64,000 nt of DNA, taken from Salinibacterium sp. SWN248. Lineage in GTDB: Bacteria > Actinomycetota > Actinomycetes > Actinomycetales > Microbacteriaceae. The stretch lies in contig NZ_JADYWW010000001.1 of assembly GCF_015864575.1 (NCBI RefSeq), forward strand, positions 558,001-622,000. The letters are read 5' to 3'. The translations under genes were made by a program, and so were the position numbers. Shown here piece after piece: positions 7,969 through 16,222 of the stretch (position 1 is the first letter of the stretch; every line of letters starts with the position of its first letter). A model generated the notes under the pieces. The model worked only from the letters and a program-made list of their open reading frames with translations, did no database searches and was not told the origin of the DNA.

Positions 7969-8952
7969 ATGATCTCCCTCGAAGAAATGACAGCCCGCCA
8001 GCAACCCCTCGAATCGAACTTCGGATACCGCAGCACAGCATCCGAAGTGATCGCCGGCTTCGACCTCGCCGGCAAGACCGCCGTCGTCACTGGCGGCTAC
8101 TCAGGCCTCGGCTTCGAAACGGTGAAGGCGCTCGCCGAAGCGGGCGTTGCCGTGATCGTTCCCGCCCGTCGACCGGAGAAGGCGACCGAAGCGCTCGAAG
8201 GCCTGGCGAACGTTCGCGTCGAGAAGATGGACCTCGGCGACCTCGACTCTGTTGCCGCCTTCACCGCTGGGATGCGCGAAGCCGGCACCCGCGTCGACAT
8301 CATGATCAACGCCGCCGGAGTCATGGCAACCCCCGAACTGCGCACGCCCCGGGGCTGGGAAATGCAGTTTGGAACCAACCTTCTCGGACACTTTGCTCTC
8401 GTTGCCGGCCTCGAAGCCCTGCTGCAGGATGGCGCGCGAATCGTGTCGTACTCGTCGATCGGCCACTGGCGTTCGCCCGTGAACTTCGACGACATCAACT
8501 TCGACACCACCGACTACGAGCCCTGGGTTGCCTACGGCCAGTCGAAGACAGCGGATGCCCTGTTCGCTGTTGCTCTGGATGCTCGCCTGGCCGGCCGCGG
8601 CATCCACGCGTTCTCGGTGCACCCCGGTGGCATCATGACCGACCTGCAGCGCAACATGCCTCGCGAAGAGTTGCTCGCACGCCAGTGGATCGACGAAGAG
8701 GGCAACCCGAATCCGCTGTTCAAGACGCCGGCTGAAGGTGCGTCGACCGGCCTCTGGGCGGCAACTGCTCCTGAGTTGGCCGAGCGTGGCGGTGCGTACT
8801 GCGAAGACTGCTCCATTAAGGGAGTCGTGGCGGATGACCAGACCGACATGATGATCGGCGGCGCTAAAGCATGGGCGATCGATCCCGAAGCCGCCGAAAA
8901 GTTGTGGGCGGTCGCGGTGAAGGCGACCAGCTTGGATCCGTTCTCTAGCTAA
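7969..8952 (+). CDS. Short-chain dehydrogenase/reductase
   Basis: 327 residues, the longer retinol-dehydrogenase/protochlorophyllide-reductase-like SDR type. A cofactor motif 'TGGYSGLGFE' (TGxxxGxG) lies near residue 44, followed by 'NAAGVM', a serine segment 'VSYSSIGHW' and the catalytic 'YGQSK' (YxxxK). It is expected to reduce or oxidise an aldehyde or ketone with NAD(P)H in the cytosol. The gene stands alone, with a MerR-type promoter directly before it and no Shine-Dalgarno at usable distance. The partner regulator is not adjacent, which is unusual for this promoter class. Confidence 0.88.
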   Translation: MISLEEMTARQQPLESNFGYRSTASEVIAGFDLAGKTAVVTGGYSGLGFETVKALAEAGVAVIVPARRPEKATEALEGLANVRVEKMDLGDLDSVAAFTAGMREAGTRVDIMINAAGVMATPELRTPRGWEMQFGTNLLGHFALVAGLEALLQDGARIVSYSSIGHWRSPVNFDDINFDTTDYEPWVAYGQSKTADALFAVALDARLAGRGIHAFSVHPGGIMTDLQRNMPREELLARQWIDEEGNPNPLFKTPAEGASTGLWAATAPELAERGGAYCEDCSIKGVVADDQTDMMIGGAKAWAIDPEAAEKLWAVAVKATSLDPFSS

Positions 8953-8987
8953 GCCAGCGGACGCGAGCCGGTCGCCGCGGCGGCGCG

Positions 8988-10064
8988 CTAGCTCGGTTCG
9001 AAGGTGGGGTAGTCGGTGTAGCCCTCGGGGCCGTCTCCGTAGAAGCTGGCGGCATCGGGGGTGTTCAGCGGTAGGTTTTCTTGCCAGCGGTACACCAGGT
9101 CGGGATTCGCGATGGCCGGGCGGCCGACGACGACACCTTCGGCGTGGCCGTCACTCACCAGGCTGAGTGCCTCGTCGCGTGTGGTCATCTGCTGGAAGCC
9201 ACTATTGAGCAGCACGGGCCCTCCGAAGCGGGTGCGCAGTTCTTGCACGAAGGCGCCGGTGGGTTCGGCGTGCAGAATGCTGAGGTAGGCAAGACCGAGC
9301 GGGGCGAGACCGTCGACGAGGGCGCCGTAGGTCGCAAGTACGTCGGCGCTGTCTGTCTCCAACGCACCTTGGATGTTGTGTGCTGGCGAGATGCGGAGCC
9401 CCACGCGGCCGGCGCCAATCGCCTCGGCGACTGCGGTCGCAACTTCGATCACGAAGCGAGCACGGTTTTCGGGGGAGCCGCCATACTGGCCCTCGCGCTG
9501 GTTGGAAGCGGGGGAGAGAAACTCGTGCAGCAGGTAGCCGTTGGCGGAGTGCAGTTCGACGCCGTCGAATCCCGCTGCAACAGCGCTGCGCGAGGCCGTG
9601 ATGAACTCGTCAATCACGCCGGCGAGCTCGCCATCGGTGAGGGCATGGGGAACTTGGAAGGGCTGCTTGCCCTCGTAGGTGCGAGTTTCACCCTCGATTG
9701 CGATCGCGCTGGGGGCGACCGGAGTGTGTCCGCCGTTGGTGGCTTCGTGGCTCACTCGCCCGGCGTGCATGACCTGCGCAACGATCTGCCCGCCCGCCGC
9801 GTGCACTGCGTCAGTGACGTGCTTCCAGCCCTCTAGTTGCTCGGGCTCGACCAGTCCGGGCTGGCCCGGGAAACCGCGCCCAGCATGGCTCGGGTAGGTG
9901 CCCTCGGACACAATCAGACCGAGCGAGGCACGCTGCGCGTAATGTTCGGCGACCATTGGGCCGGGAATGCCCGCTTTGCCCGAGCGGGTGCGAGTGAGTG
10001 GTGCCATCACCAAGCGGTTGGTCAGGTTCAGCTCGCCGAGGGTCGTGGGGGAAAACAAGTTCAC
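8988..10064 (-). CDS. Old yellow enzyme-type alkene reductase (NemA-like)
   Basis: 358 residues, full length for an FMN-dependent OYE TIM barrel. Typical segments are 'NRLVMAPLTRTRS' at the N-terminus, 'LHSANGYLLHEFLSP' carrying the His/Asn pair that binds the substrate oxygen, and 'SPENRARF'. These enzymes reduce activated C=C bonds of enals, enones, maleimides or nitro compounds using NAD(P)H. The start is GTG at 10064 with a GAAAGAG site upstream. It converges with the SDR gene, so the two are not co-transcribed, though both fit handling of reactive carbonyl compounds. Confidence 0.9.
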   Translation of the reverse strand: MNLFSPTTLGELNLTNRLVMAPLTRTRSGKAGIPGPMVAEHYAQRASLGLIVSEGTYPSHAGRGFPGQPGLVEPEQLEGWKHVTDAVHAAGGQIVAQVMHAGRVSHEATNGGHTPVAPSAIAIEGETRTYEGKQPFQVPHALTDGELAGVIDEFITASRSAVAAGFDGVELHSANGYLLHEFLSPASNQREGQYGGSPENRARFVIEVATAVAEAIGAGRVGLRISPAHNIQGALETDSADVLATYGALVDGLAPLGLAYLSILHAEPTGAFVQELRTRFGGPVLLNSGFQQMTTRDEALSLVSDGHAEGVVVGRPAIANPDLVYRWQENLPLNTPDAASFYGDGPEGYTDYPTFEPS

Positions 10065-10142
10065 AGCAGATCTCTTTCTGTCGGTCGTATCAAATTCAAC
10101 ATCACCCGGCGTGCACTATTCCTCCCTGAGAAGATGCTCCGA

Positions 10143-10538
10143 CTAGGGGTTCGGGCTGAGGGTTTTGCGCATCTGCTGGGTCGTGACGGTGTATCCCGAG
10201 GAACCGTAGAGCGAGACAGCGGGGGTGTTGTGCCCGAACACGTTCAGCTCAAGGGCTGGCACGCCGGCATCCAGCACCGCAGCTTCGACCGCGGCCAGAA
10301 GAGCGCGACCAAGACCGCTGCCTCGGCGCTCTTCGACCACTTGGATGTCGAACAAATAGGCGAGGTCGGGTGACCCCTGCGGGAGGAGCGAGGCATTGTC
10401 GGCGACAGCGCGCTCAATTGAGCCCTCGAGTGGCCAGCGCCCGATCGCGACTTGCTCGGCAGCGAACTCCTCCGTTGTTGCGTGCTGCCAAGCGTCGAAC
10501 TCGCTCGTGGTCATGGGGCGGACGTTCACGGTTGTCAT
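10143..10538 (-). CDS. GNAT N-acetyltransferase
   Basis: 131 residues from the ATG at 10538. The acetyl-CoA-binding motif 'ERRGSGLGRALLAAVE' and the final 'HNTPAVSLYGSSGY' strand-turn are those of the GNAT superfamily. The substrate is unknown. A start nine codons upstream (10565) is possible, but its extra residues are cysteine-rich and look non-coding. No clear Shine-Dalgarno is visible. It lies 48 bp downstream of a membrane protein gene on the same strand. Confidence 0.82.
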   Translation of the reverse strand: MTTVNVRPMTTSEFDAWQHATTEEFAAEQVAIGRWPLEGSIERAVADNASLLPQGSPDLAYLFDIQVVEERRGSGLGRALLAAVEAAVLDAGVPALELNVFGHNTPAVSLYGSSGYTVTTQQMRKTLSPNP

Positions 10539-10586
10539 AAAGCAATGATTGCAGCGGGAGGCCAAGTTCGCGCCGATCGCGCGGGC

Positions 10587-11162
10587 TTAGGCCGGGGTAA
10601 AGGTTGCAAACGGCGACGCAGCCACTATGTAGGTGACCCACAGCGCGGTGATGATTGCGATGCTCGTGATCACTCGCGGCGTGGTCAGGGGCCGGGCGCG
10701 AGGGTTGGCGGCCGCGAGAATGACGACCGATACTGCGGGAAGGTGCAGCGACATCCCCCGGGCAAGAGCGATCCACTCGCTAGTGCCACAGGCTTCGCGA
10801 AAACTCTGCCCGGAGTCGCCCCATGCTGCTGCGGCGAAGAGATGAAGAGGAACGACCGCGATGAGAAGGATTGCGACGACAGCGGCGGTGGTCAAGGGCA
10901 ACAGCTCGGGGCGTGCCGCGTGAATAAGGCGTCGCAGCCAAAACCACGCACCGATAGCAGCGGCGGCGAGCAATGGAGAGGCCACGGCGGCAAGATCGAG
11001 TTCAGAGGCGACGCGCCCGCAATCATTCCAGCGGTCGAGGGCGGGAAACATGGCGATGCTCGAGCCCAGGCTGAGCGCCACGCAGGAGAGAAGCGCAACC
11101 CAAATCACCGCGACTCTCCGCAGTGGTGTCAGGTGAGGGACGTGTTCAGCGTGGTCGGTCAC
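10587..11162 (-). CDS. Hypothetical membrane protein
   Basis: 191 residues from a GTG at 11162 that overlaps the stop of the upstream lipoprotein gene as GTGA, which argues for translational coupling. Hydrophobic segments suggest about five membrane spans (roughly 20-40, 60-76, 92-115, 140-150 and 168-185). No known motif was recognised. Its coupling to a lipoprotein suggests a two-component envelope unit, but no function can be given. Confidence 0.7.
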   Translation of the reverse strand: MTDHAEHVPHLTPLRRVAVIWVALLSCVALSLGSSIAMFPALDRWNDCGRVASELDLAAVASPLLAAAAIGAWFWLRRLIHAARPELLPLTTAAVVAILLIAVVPLHLFAAAAWGDSGQSFREACGTSEWIALARGMSLHLPAVSVVILAAANPRARPLTTPRVITSIAIITALWVTYIVAASPFATFTPA

Positions 11163-11575
11163 GGCGTGATGTCGGCGTCGTCCGACGAATGCTCCGGCTC
11201 GACGGGATACTGCACGAAGCATACGTAGTGCGCTACCTCGCGCTCCTCGGTGGAGAACTCCGAAGATGAGGTCTCGTTGAGGCAGTCGCGTAACTGTTCA
11301 GAGCCGCCGAGCGCTGGAGCGGTGCTCCACTCTACGAACTTCGCTTCGGGCCTCACGGCATCCGGAAACTGTCGTTCGACCGCATTCCACAGCTCATCCG
11401 CCTTCTCCTGCAGTTGTTCCTGCTGCCAGTCGAATTCGTCTGTCGGCGTGCTGGATGCCGCACCGGGGTTGGGGGCGGCATTCGGTTCATGTGCGCGGCA
11501 CGCAGAAAGCGCGAGCGAAGCCATGCTCAAGGCCACGATCGCTGCGGATAAACGAGAACGCTGCGCGACATTCAT
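11159..11575 (-). CDS. Hypothetical lipoprotein
   Basis: 138 residues from the ATG at 11575. A signal peptide ends in the lipobox 'LALSAC', so the protein is probably anchored on the outer face of the cytoplasmic membrane through this cysteine. The mature part is acidic with two further cysteines ('LRDCLNE', 'VCFVQ') that could form a disulfide. No family was recognised. It is translationally coupled to the membrane protein downstream. Confidence 0.7.
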   Translation of the reverse strand: MNVAQRSRLSAAIVALSMASLALSACRAHEPNAAPNPGAASSTPTDEFDWQQEQLQEKADELWNAVERQFPDAVRPEAKFVEWSTAPALGGSEQLRDCLNETSSSEFSTEEREVAHYVCFVQYPVEPEHSSDDADITP

Positions 11576-11700
11576 AAATCGAATGTAGCTCAACTTGTCG
11601 AACTTGTCGCTCGTTCATTGTCTGGTTGTCGCTGCGGTTAGGTGCCTGGATCGCGCGCAGCGCACGGGTCGTTTCTTCGAGAACAATCTGAGCACCGATT

Positions 11701-12165
11701 CTAAGCGAGGGCGATCAGCCGGTCGCGCGCTGCGTGCCGGTCAACTGCAAGCGCGGTTAGGAGGGCTGCGGCTGAGTCGGGCTCGCGGCGGTCGAGGAGC
11801 GCGAGGAGGAGGTGGCGCGACGTCACTGTTTGCGCCTTTTCGGCGGCAGCGCTGACCAGAGTCTGTTGAAGAACGGCCTTAGCGCCCGCCGTCAGGGGAA
11901 CTCGTTTCGAGGCGGCGGCGTGGGCGGTTGGGCTGAACGTGCCGACATCGAGCCCGATCGCCGTCAAGGCATCTCGGTCGAGTTGGTCGGCGGCTTCCGC
12001 GGCACTCGTAGCGTCGACTCCAACGGCTCGAGCGAGCTCCTCTTCGTGCAGCAGAGCCAGCAGAAGGTGGTCGGTGCCGAGGCGCCGGTCGCCCCGCCGC
12101 GCTGCCTCGTGCCGGGCATCCTCGACGGTGGTTCTCGCAGATTGTGTCAACGTCTCAAACATCAT
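11701..12165 (-). CDS. Clp N-terminal domain protein
   Basis: About 154 residues made of two Clp-N repeats ('ARRGDRRLGTDHLLLALL' and 'AEKAQTVTSRHLLLALL'), like the substrate-recruiting N-domain of ClpC/ClpA but with no ATPase module. Stand-alone Clp-N proteins are thought to bind adaptors or unfolded proteins. It overlaps the stop of the small HTH gene, with an AGGGA site and two adjacent ATGs (12165, 12162), so translation is coupled. The pair forms a regulator/Clp-N cassette under a large inverted-repeat operator. Confidence 0.82.
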   Translation of the reverse strand: MMFETLTQSARTTVEDARHEAARRGDRRLGTDHLLLALLHEEELARAVGVDATSAAEAADQLDRDALTAIGLDVGTFSPTAHAAASKRVPLTAGAKAVLQQTLVSAAAEKAQTVTSRHLLLALLDRREPDSAAALLTALAVDRHAARDRLIALA

Positions 12166-12373
12166 TTCCCTGCTTTCCATATTTGAGGTGAACGGACTGT
12201 CGTGTGACACCCAGCGCGTCGCCGATCTGCTCCCACGACCAGCCATCGCGGCGAGCCTGCGCAACATGGGTCGCTTCGACGTGCTCCGCGAGGCGGTGTA
12301 GTGCCCCGACCGCACGCAACCCGGTTGCGGGAGTGGCGGTGCGGAGCTGTTCGCCCAAGTTCACTGAATCCAT
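12155..12373 (-). CDS. Small HTH DNA-binding protein
   Basis: 72 residues from the ATG at 12373. The C-terminal half carries a helix-turn-helix ('GWSWEQIGDALGVTRQSVHLKYG') of the sigma-like HTH type often found beside Clp-N proteins in actinobacteria. The start is immediately downstream of a 45-bp inverted repeat, so the protein probably represses its own operon. Longer in-frame starts would run through that operator and are rejected. Confidence 0.8.
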   Translation of the reverse strand: MDSVNLGEQLRTATPATGLRAVGALHRLAEHVEATHVAQARRDGWSWEQIGDALGVTRQSVHLKYGKQGNDV

Positions 12374-12375
12374 AG

Positions 12376-12420
12376 TGTCAGTTTCACTTGACGAAGCGAT
12401 GTTGTCAAGTAAAACTGACA
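12376..12420. promoter_or_regulatory. Double operator upstream of the HTH/Clp-N cassette
   Basis: Two 17-bp arms, 12376-12392 (TGTCAGTTTCACTTGAC) and 12404-12420, are inverted copies matching at 16 of 17 positions with 11 bp between. Each arm is itself a weak dyad (TGTCA...TGAC). A TTGACA -35 box for the minus strand lies inside (12409-12404). Confidence 0.7.
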
Positions 12421-12588
12421 AACCTTACGTGTTTGACTCATTTCAAGCCCCGCCGCCGTGCACACAGGAGCCGCGTCTACTCTGGGTTAGACCTCCCGTT
12501 TCCGCGGTTCTGGAAGTGGAGGGGTGAACTCCAGCCCGGCGTCTAGACCTACGGTCTCTCGTCTTACTAAGGAAGAAGCGATTCGCCT

Positions 12589-14241
12589 GTGACCTCCGCG
12601 ACGAAGACTGCCCCGCCCGCCGCTCTCAGTGTGAAACGCATTCGCAGCTGGGCGGCACTGCTGGGTGTGCTCAGCGCCGCCGTCGTGCTCGCCGTTGCCG
12701 AGTTCTTTGCCGTCTTCATCTCTCCCGCCAGCAGCCCGGTGCTTGCCGTGGGATCGCTCGTGATCGACCTCGCGCCGCCGTGGTTGAAAGACCTCACGAT
12801 CGCGCTCTTCGGCACCAATGACAAGATCGTGCTGTTGCTCTGCGTGGGGCTCTTGGTGCTCGTTCTTGCTGTGGCAGTTGGCCTCGTGGAGTATGCGCGG
12901 CCCAGCTGGGGCGTCATCCTGCTCGTCTTCATCGGCGTCGTCGCGACGATCGCGGTCACGACCCGCGCCCAAGCGTCCGCAAGCTGGCCAATGCCGACCG
13001 TTCTCGGCGTTGTTGCCGGTGTACTCGTGTTGCGCATCACGATGATTCGCTTGCGTCGTTGGGTCAGTTCCATTCCGGTCGCGCCTGCCACGACGCCCGC
13101 CGGTACCGCGGCGGCCGCGCGCGCTGCTAGCGCTCAACGGTCATCCGCCACTCCCACCCGTGTGCCGGCCGCCTCGCGACGTGACTTTCTGCGCATCGTC
13201 GGCGTCGCCTCCGTCGGTGCGGTGCTCGTGGGAGTCGGCGCGCGCGTCGTCAACGCCAGTGCCACCGTCGTGGATGCCGTGCGCACTGCTCTCAAGCTGC
13301 CGGCGCCGGCCATTGCTGCCCCTGCAATTCCGGCCAGCGCGAGTCTCGATGTGCCCGGAATCTCATCGCTCATCACCCCGAACTCAAACTTCTACCGCAT
13401 CGATACCGCCCTCGTCGTTCCTAACGTCGACGCGGATGAGTGGCGACTGCGCATCACGGGAATGGTCGAAAACGAGATCGAAATTTCGTTCGCCGAACTG
13501 CTCGAGCTTCCCCTCGTCGAGACCGCCGCGACACTCTCGTGCGTATCGAATGTGGTCGGCGGCAACCTCGTGGGCAACGCGATGTGGCTCGGCTACCCCA
13601 TCCGGGATCTGCTGGCGAAGGCGAAGCCGCTGGCCGGCGCCGACATGGTGCTCTCCCGCAGCATCGACGGGTTCACCGCGAGCACTCCGCTCGAAGCGCT
13701 GCAAGACGAGAACCGCGAGAGCATTTTGGCGGTCGGGATGAACGGCGAACCGCTTCCGCAACAGCACGGCTTTCCGGTGCGGATGGTTGTCCCCGGCCTC
13801 TATGGCTACGTGTCGGCGACCAAGTGGGTTGTCGAAATGCAAGTCACGCGCTTCGCTGACGCGACCGCCTACTGGACCGATCGCGGATGGTCGGCCAAGG
13901 GCCCCGTCAAGACTCAGTCACGCATCGATGTGCCGAGCTCAAGCGCCACGGTCACCGCAGGTAGCGTCGCTGTCGCGGGTGTCGCCTGGGCTCCGCACAC
14001 GGGAATCACCGGCGTCGAAGTCCGCATTGACGGCGGCGAGTGGCAGGCCGCCGAGCTGGCGACCGCAATCTCCGCCGACACGTGGGTGCAGTGGGTGTAC
14101 CCGTGGGAAGCCACGAGCGGCAGCCACATCATCGAATCACGCGCGACGGATGCCGGCGGCACCACTCAATCCGGAGACCCCGTGCCCGTCGTGCCCGACG
14201 GTGCCGAGGGTTGGCACCGTGTTGGGGTGCAAGTCTCGTAA
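12589..14241 (+). CDS. Membrane-anchored molybdopterin oxidoreductase (sulfite-oxidase fold)
   Basis: 550 residues. The N-terminus has four hydrophobic segments (about 21-45, 78-100, 106-125, 136-152), then a polar linker with a twin-arginine motif 'SRRDFLR' (196-202) and a fifth hydrophobic segment (202-220). The outer domain has the sulfite-oxidase fold with the molybdenum-ligating cysteine in 'LSCVSN' (Cys318) and a C-terminal dimerisation Ig-like domain. The layout matches actinobacterial proteins inserted jointly by Sec and Tat. The start is GTG at 12589 with an AAGGAAG site 14 bp upstream. The natural substrate is unknown. Confidence 0.85.
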   Translation: MTSATKTAPPAALSVKRIRSWAALLGVLSAAVVLAVAEFFAVFISPASSPVLAVGSLVIDLAPPWLKDLTIALFGTNDKIVLLLCVGLLVLVLAVAVGLVEYARPSWGVILLVFIGVVATIAVTTRAQASASWPMPTVLGVVAGVLVLRITMIRLRRWVSSIPVAPATTPAGTAAAARAASAQRSSATPTRVPAASRRDFLRIVGVASVGAVLVGVGARVVNASATVVDAVRTALKLPAPAIAAPAIPASASLDVPGISSLITPNSNFYRIDTALVVPNVDADEWRLRITGMVENEIEISFAELLELPLVETAATLSCVSNVVGGNLVGNAMWLGYPIRDLLAKAKPLAGADMVLSRSIDGFTASTPLEALQDENRESILAVGMNGEPLPQQHGFPVRMVVPGLYGYVSATKWVVEMQVTRFADATAYWTDRGWSAKGPVKTQSRIDVPSSSATVTAGSVAVAGVAWAPHTGITGVEVRIDGGEWQAAELATAISADTWVQWVYPWEATSGSHIIESRATDAGGTTQSGDPVPVVPDGAEGWHRVGVQVS

Positions 14242-14306
14242 CTGCCACCGCTCATCGCTAGCCGGCTCTGATCTCGGCCCGCGACTGTCCGCCGCGCCCC
14301 TGCCCG

Positions 14307-14675
14307 CTAGGCGCGGTCGTGCAGCGTGATGTTGTAACCGTCAAGGTCGGCGAACGTGAAGGTGCGACCGAACGGACCATCGACGGGTGCCGCGGTGATG
14401 GTGATGCCGTCGGCAGCGAGAGTGTCGTGGATGCCCTGAGCGTCGGGAGCGTGCATCCAGATGCCGACACCCAGCCCGAGTTGCGTGACCGAATCGAGGT
14501 CAACGCCGGGGGCAGCGGAACGTACGGCGAATGCGGCCGGGGTGGTGCCGAAAACGATCGCGTGGGGTGGGCCTGGCTGGCGGGTCAGACCGAGGTACTT
14601 TTCGTAGAAGGCGCCGGCGGCGTCGAGGTCGCGAACCTGCAGTGAGATGAAGTCGGGGCCGGATGCGGTAGTCAT
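14307..14675 (-). CDS. VOC (glyoxalase/bleomycin-resistance fold) protein
   Basis: 122 residues from the ATG at 14675, which has an ideal AGGAGG site. The sequence fits a single VOC domain pair: 'FISLQVRDLDAAGAFYEKYLGL' at the N-terminus and 'GRTFTFADLDGYNITLHD' at the C-terminus. Such proteins bind a metal and act on small electrophiles or sequester drugs. It is divergent from a MarR regulator and shares two MarR-type operators with it, so it is the probable target of that regulator. Confidence 0.85.
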   Translation of the reverse strand: MTTASGPDFISLQVRDLDAAGAFYEKYLGLTRQPGPPHAIVFGTTPAAFAVRSAAPGVDLDSVTQLGLGVGIWMHAPDAQGIHDTLAADGITITAAPVDGPFGRTFTFADLDGYNITLHDRA

Positions 14676-14692
14676 GGTCCTCCTTGGATGCA

Positions 14693-14736
14693 TGTCAATT
14701 AGTTGACACTGCACACTCTATGTCAGAATATTGACA
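14693..14736. promoter_or_regulatory. Two MarR-type operators between the VOC and marR genes
   Basis: Two dyads of identical geometry, TGTCA-N6-TGACA, at 14693-14708 and 14721-14736, with centres 28 bp apart. The plus-strand -35 (14703-14708) and -10 (14726-14731) boxes overlap them; the second dyad runs into the marR start codon. The minus-strand promoter uses the same sites in mirror order. Confidence 0.75.
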
Positions 14737-15224
14737 TGACGCAACAGGCGACCGGAATCGATCTTGAAACCTCGCTGGGCTACCTCCTGAAGGAAGCCTC
14801 CAGCGCCCTCCGGTCGTCGATGGAGGCCGTGCTGCGCCCGCACGGGATGAACATCACGCATTACTCCTGCCTCGAACTGCTGGCCCAGCGCCCCGGCCTC
14901 TCGAACTCTGAACTTGCTCGCGGAGCTTTCGTTACACGCCAAGCCATGAACGTGCTGCTGCAGTCCCTTGAGCGCGACGGACTCATCACTCGAGCAGAGC
15001 AGCCGGTTGCCGGGCGCGTTCTGCCGGCCGAACTCACGGTGAAGGGTCGTGGCCAGTTGGCCACTGCCAGTGCGGCCGTCAAAGAAGTTGAAGACCGGAT
15101 GAAGTCCACCCTGAACGCGGGCGAGCAAGCGATGCTGGGGGATCTCCTCTCGCGGTGCGTGACATCGCTGCGCGAGCAACCGGCATCCGTTGCCCAGCAG
15201 GCCGGATCACGGCCGCGATCGTGA
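14736..15224 (+). CDS. MarR-family transcriptional regulator
   Basis: 162 residues from the ATG at 14736. The winged HTH is clear ('GLSNSELARGAFVTRQAMNVLLQSLERDGLI'), followed by the wing and a long dimerisation helix. It probably represses itself and the divergent VOC gene by binding the twin dyads in the 60-bp intergenic region, and would release on binding a small aromatic or reactive ligand. The start lies about 7 nt after the -10 box, so the mRNA is likely leaderless. It overlaps the next gene by GTGA. Confidence 0.88.
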   Translation: MTQQATGIDLETSLGYLLKEASSALRSSMEAVLRPHGMNITHYSCLELLAQRPGLSNSELARGAFVTRQAMNVLLQSLERDGLITRAEQPVAGRVLPAELTVKGRGQLATASAAVKEVEDRMKSTLNAGEQAMLGDLLSRCVTSLREQPASVAQQAGSRPRS

Positions 15225-15802
15225 GCGAGTCGGTCTATCGTCGCGTGCTCGGTGCCGAACTCGACGAGCTAGCACCCGAGCTTCGCCCCTACTTCGACGG
15301 CGGGCAGCGCGTCGGCGTCGGCAGCGGCGTTTTCGACGTTGCTGGGTCGCCGCTGCGCATCCTGAAACCGGTGCTGGCGTTCATGGCGTGGCAGCGCATC
15401 CTCTTCCCGGAATACGCACGAAACGTGCCGTTCGATGTCACCAACACCCCAACCGCGGATGGTGCCCTTGGCGCGGTGCGCACCTTCCACTTCCCTGGTC
15501 GTGACCGCGCACTTAACGACGAGATGCGCGTCGTTGACGGCCAGTTGCACGACTTTCTGGGGCGCAACGGCGGCTTCGAGGTTCGCATGGCGCTGAGTGT
15601 GACCGCTGGGAGGATGCGGCTGCGCTCCGACCGCCAGTGGCTGCACCTCGCTGGCCTGCGCCTCCGCATCCCCGCGCTCGCCACCGTCACGGTCGACGAG
15701 TCCTGGGCCGACGGCCGTCAGCACGTGGATGTTCGGCTCACCACCCCGCTGCTGGGCGACTGGTTCCGCTACGCTGGGCACTTCACCTACGGCTACCAGT
15801 AG
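15221..15802 (+). CDS. DUF4166-type protein
   Basis: 193 residues from the GTG at 15221, which overlaps the marR stop (GTGA) and shows coupling. The sequence 'YRRVLGAELDELAPELRPYFDGG' at the start and 'FRYAGHFTYGYQ' at the end fit the DUF4166 family, which has no known activity. Internally there is a conserved-looking 'RTFHFPGRDRALNDEMR' stretch. Being in the marR operon, it may be part of the same stress response; this is inference. Confidence 0.65.
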   Translation: MSESVYRRVLGAELDELAPELRPYFDGGQRVGVGSGVFDVAGSPLRILKPVLAFMAWQRILFPEYARNVPFDVTNTPTADGALGAVRTFHFPGRDRALNDEMRVVDGQLHDFLGRNGGFEVRMALSVTAGRMRLRSDRQWLHLAGLRLRIPALATVTVDESWADGRQHVDVRLTTPLLGDWFRYAGHFTYGYQ

Positions 15803-15868
15803 ATCGGTGGCGGGGATCCCCGCAACCACCCGTTTACATCGGCGTACCTCAGGCGCAGTATTGGACTC

Positions 15869-16195
15869 ATGAGCCCACAGCGCGAGTTGCTTCAGGTCGA
15901 AATCGAAAAAGTCGAGATTTCCGGTTTGGCGAGGATGCTCACCACGTTCACCACCGGCGTTCCGAACCAAACGCTGCGGTTCATCGGTCGCGTCGGCGAC
16001 GAAGCCCGCTATACGAGCGGCCCTTTCTCGTCGAACCACATGTTCGACCCGATGAACCCGGATGAGGCTTACGCGCCCCGCATGGCCGAAATCTTGGCCG
16101 AGCTTCGCCACGAGATCGAAGCGGATGGCTGGGTTGAGACCGCCCAGGGCGAACAATCGTGGGCGCTCACATTCGGTCGACCGATTAGCGAGTAA
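15869..16195 (+). CDS. Hypothetical protein
   Basis: 108 residues, no recognised family. It is soluble-looking, acidic at the C-terminal half ('MAEILAELRHEIEADGWVE'), with no cysteine or membrane segment. It starts 66 bp after the DUF4166 gene; the gap includes a perfect hairpin (15810-15823) that could end the upstream transcript. Codon use is like that of its neighbours, which is the main reason to accept it as a gene. Confidence 0.6.
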   Translation: MSPQRELLQVEIEKVEISGLARMLTTFTTGVPNQTLRFIGRVGDEARYTSGPFSSNHMFDPMNPDEAYAPRMAEILAELRHEIEADGWVETAQGEQSWALTFGRPISE

Positions 16196-16222
16196 GGCGA
16201 ACCGCTCTGAGGTCGCTGCTTC

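Noticed and set aside
10065-10142. Possible small RNA between the OYE and GNAT genes
   Set aside because: Only 78 bp with no stable hairpin or promoter pair.
15269-16156. 295-residue minus-strand ORF
   Set aside because: Antisense of the DUF4166 and hypothetical genes; codon use and residue composition fit the plus-strand genes.
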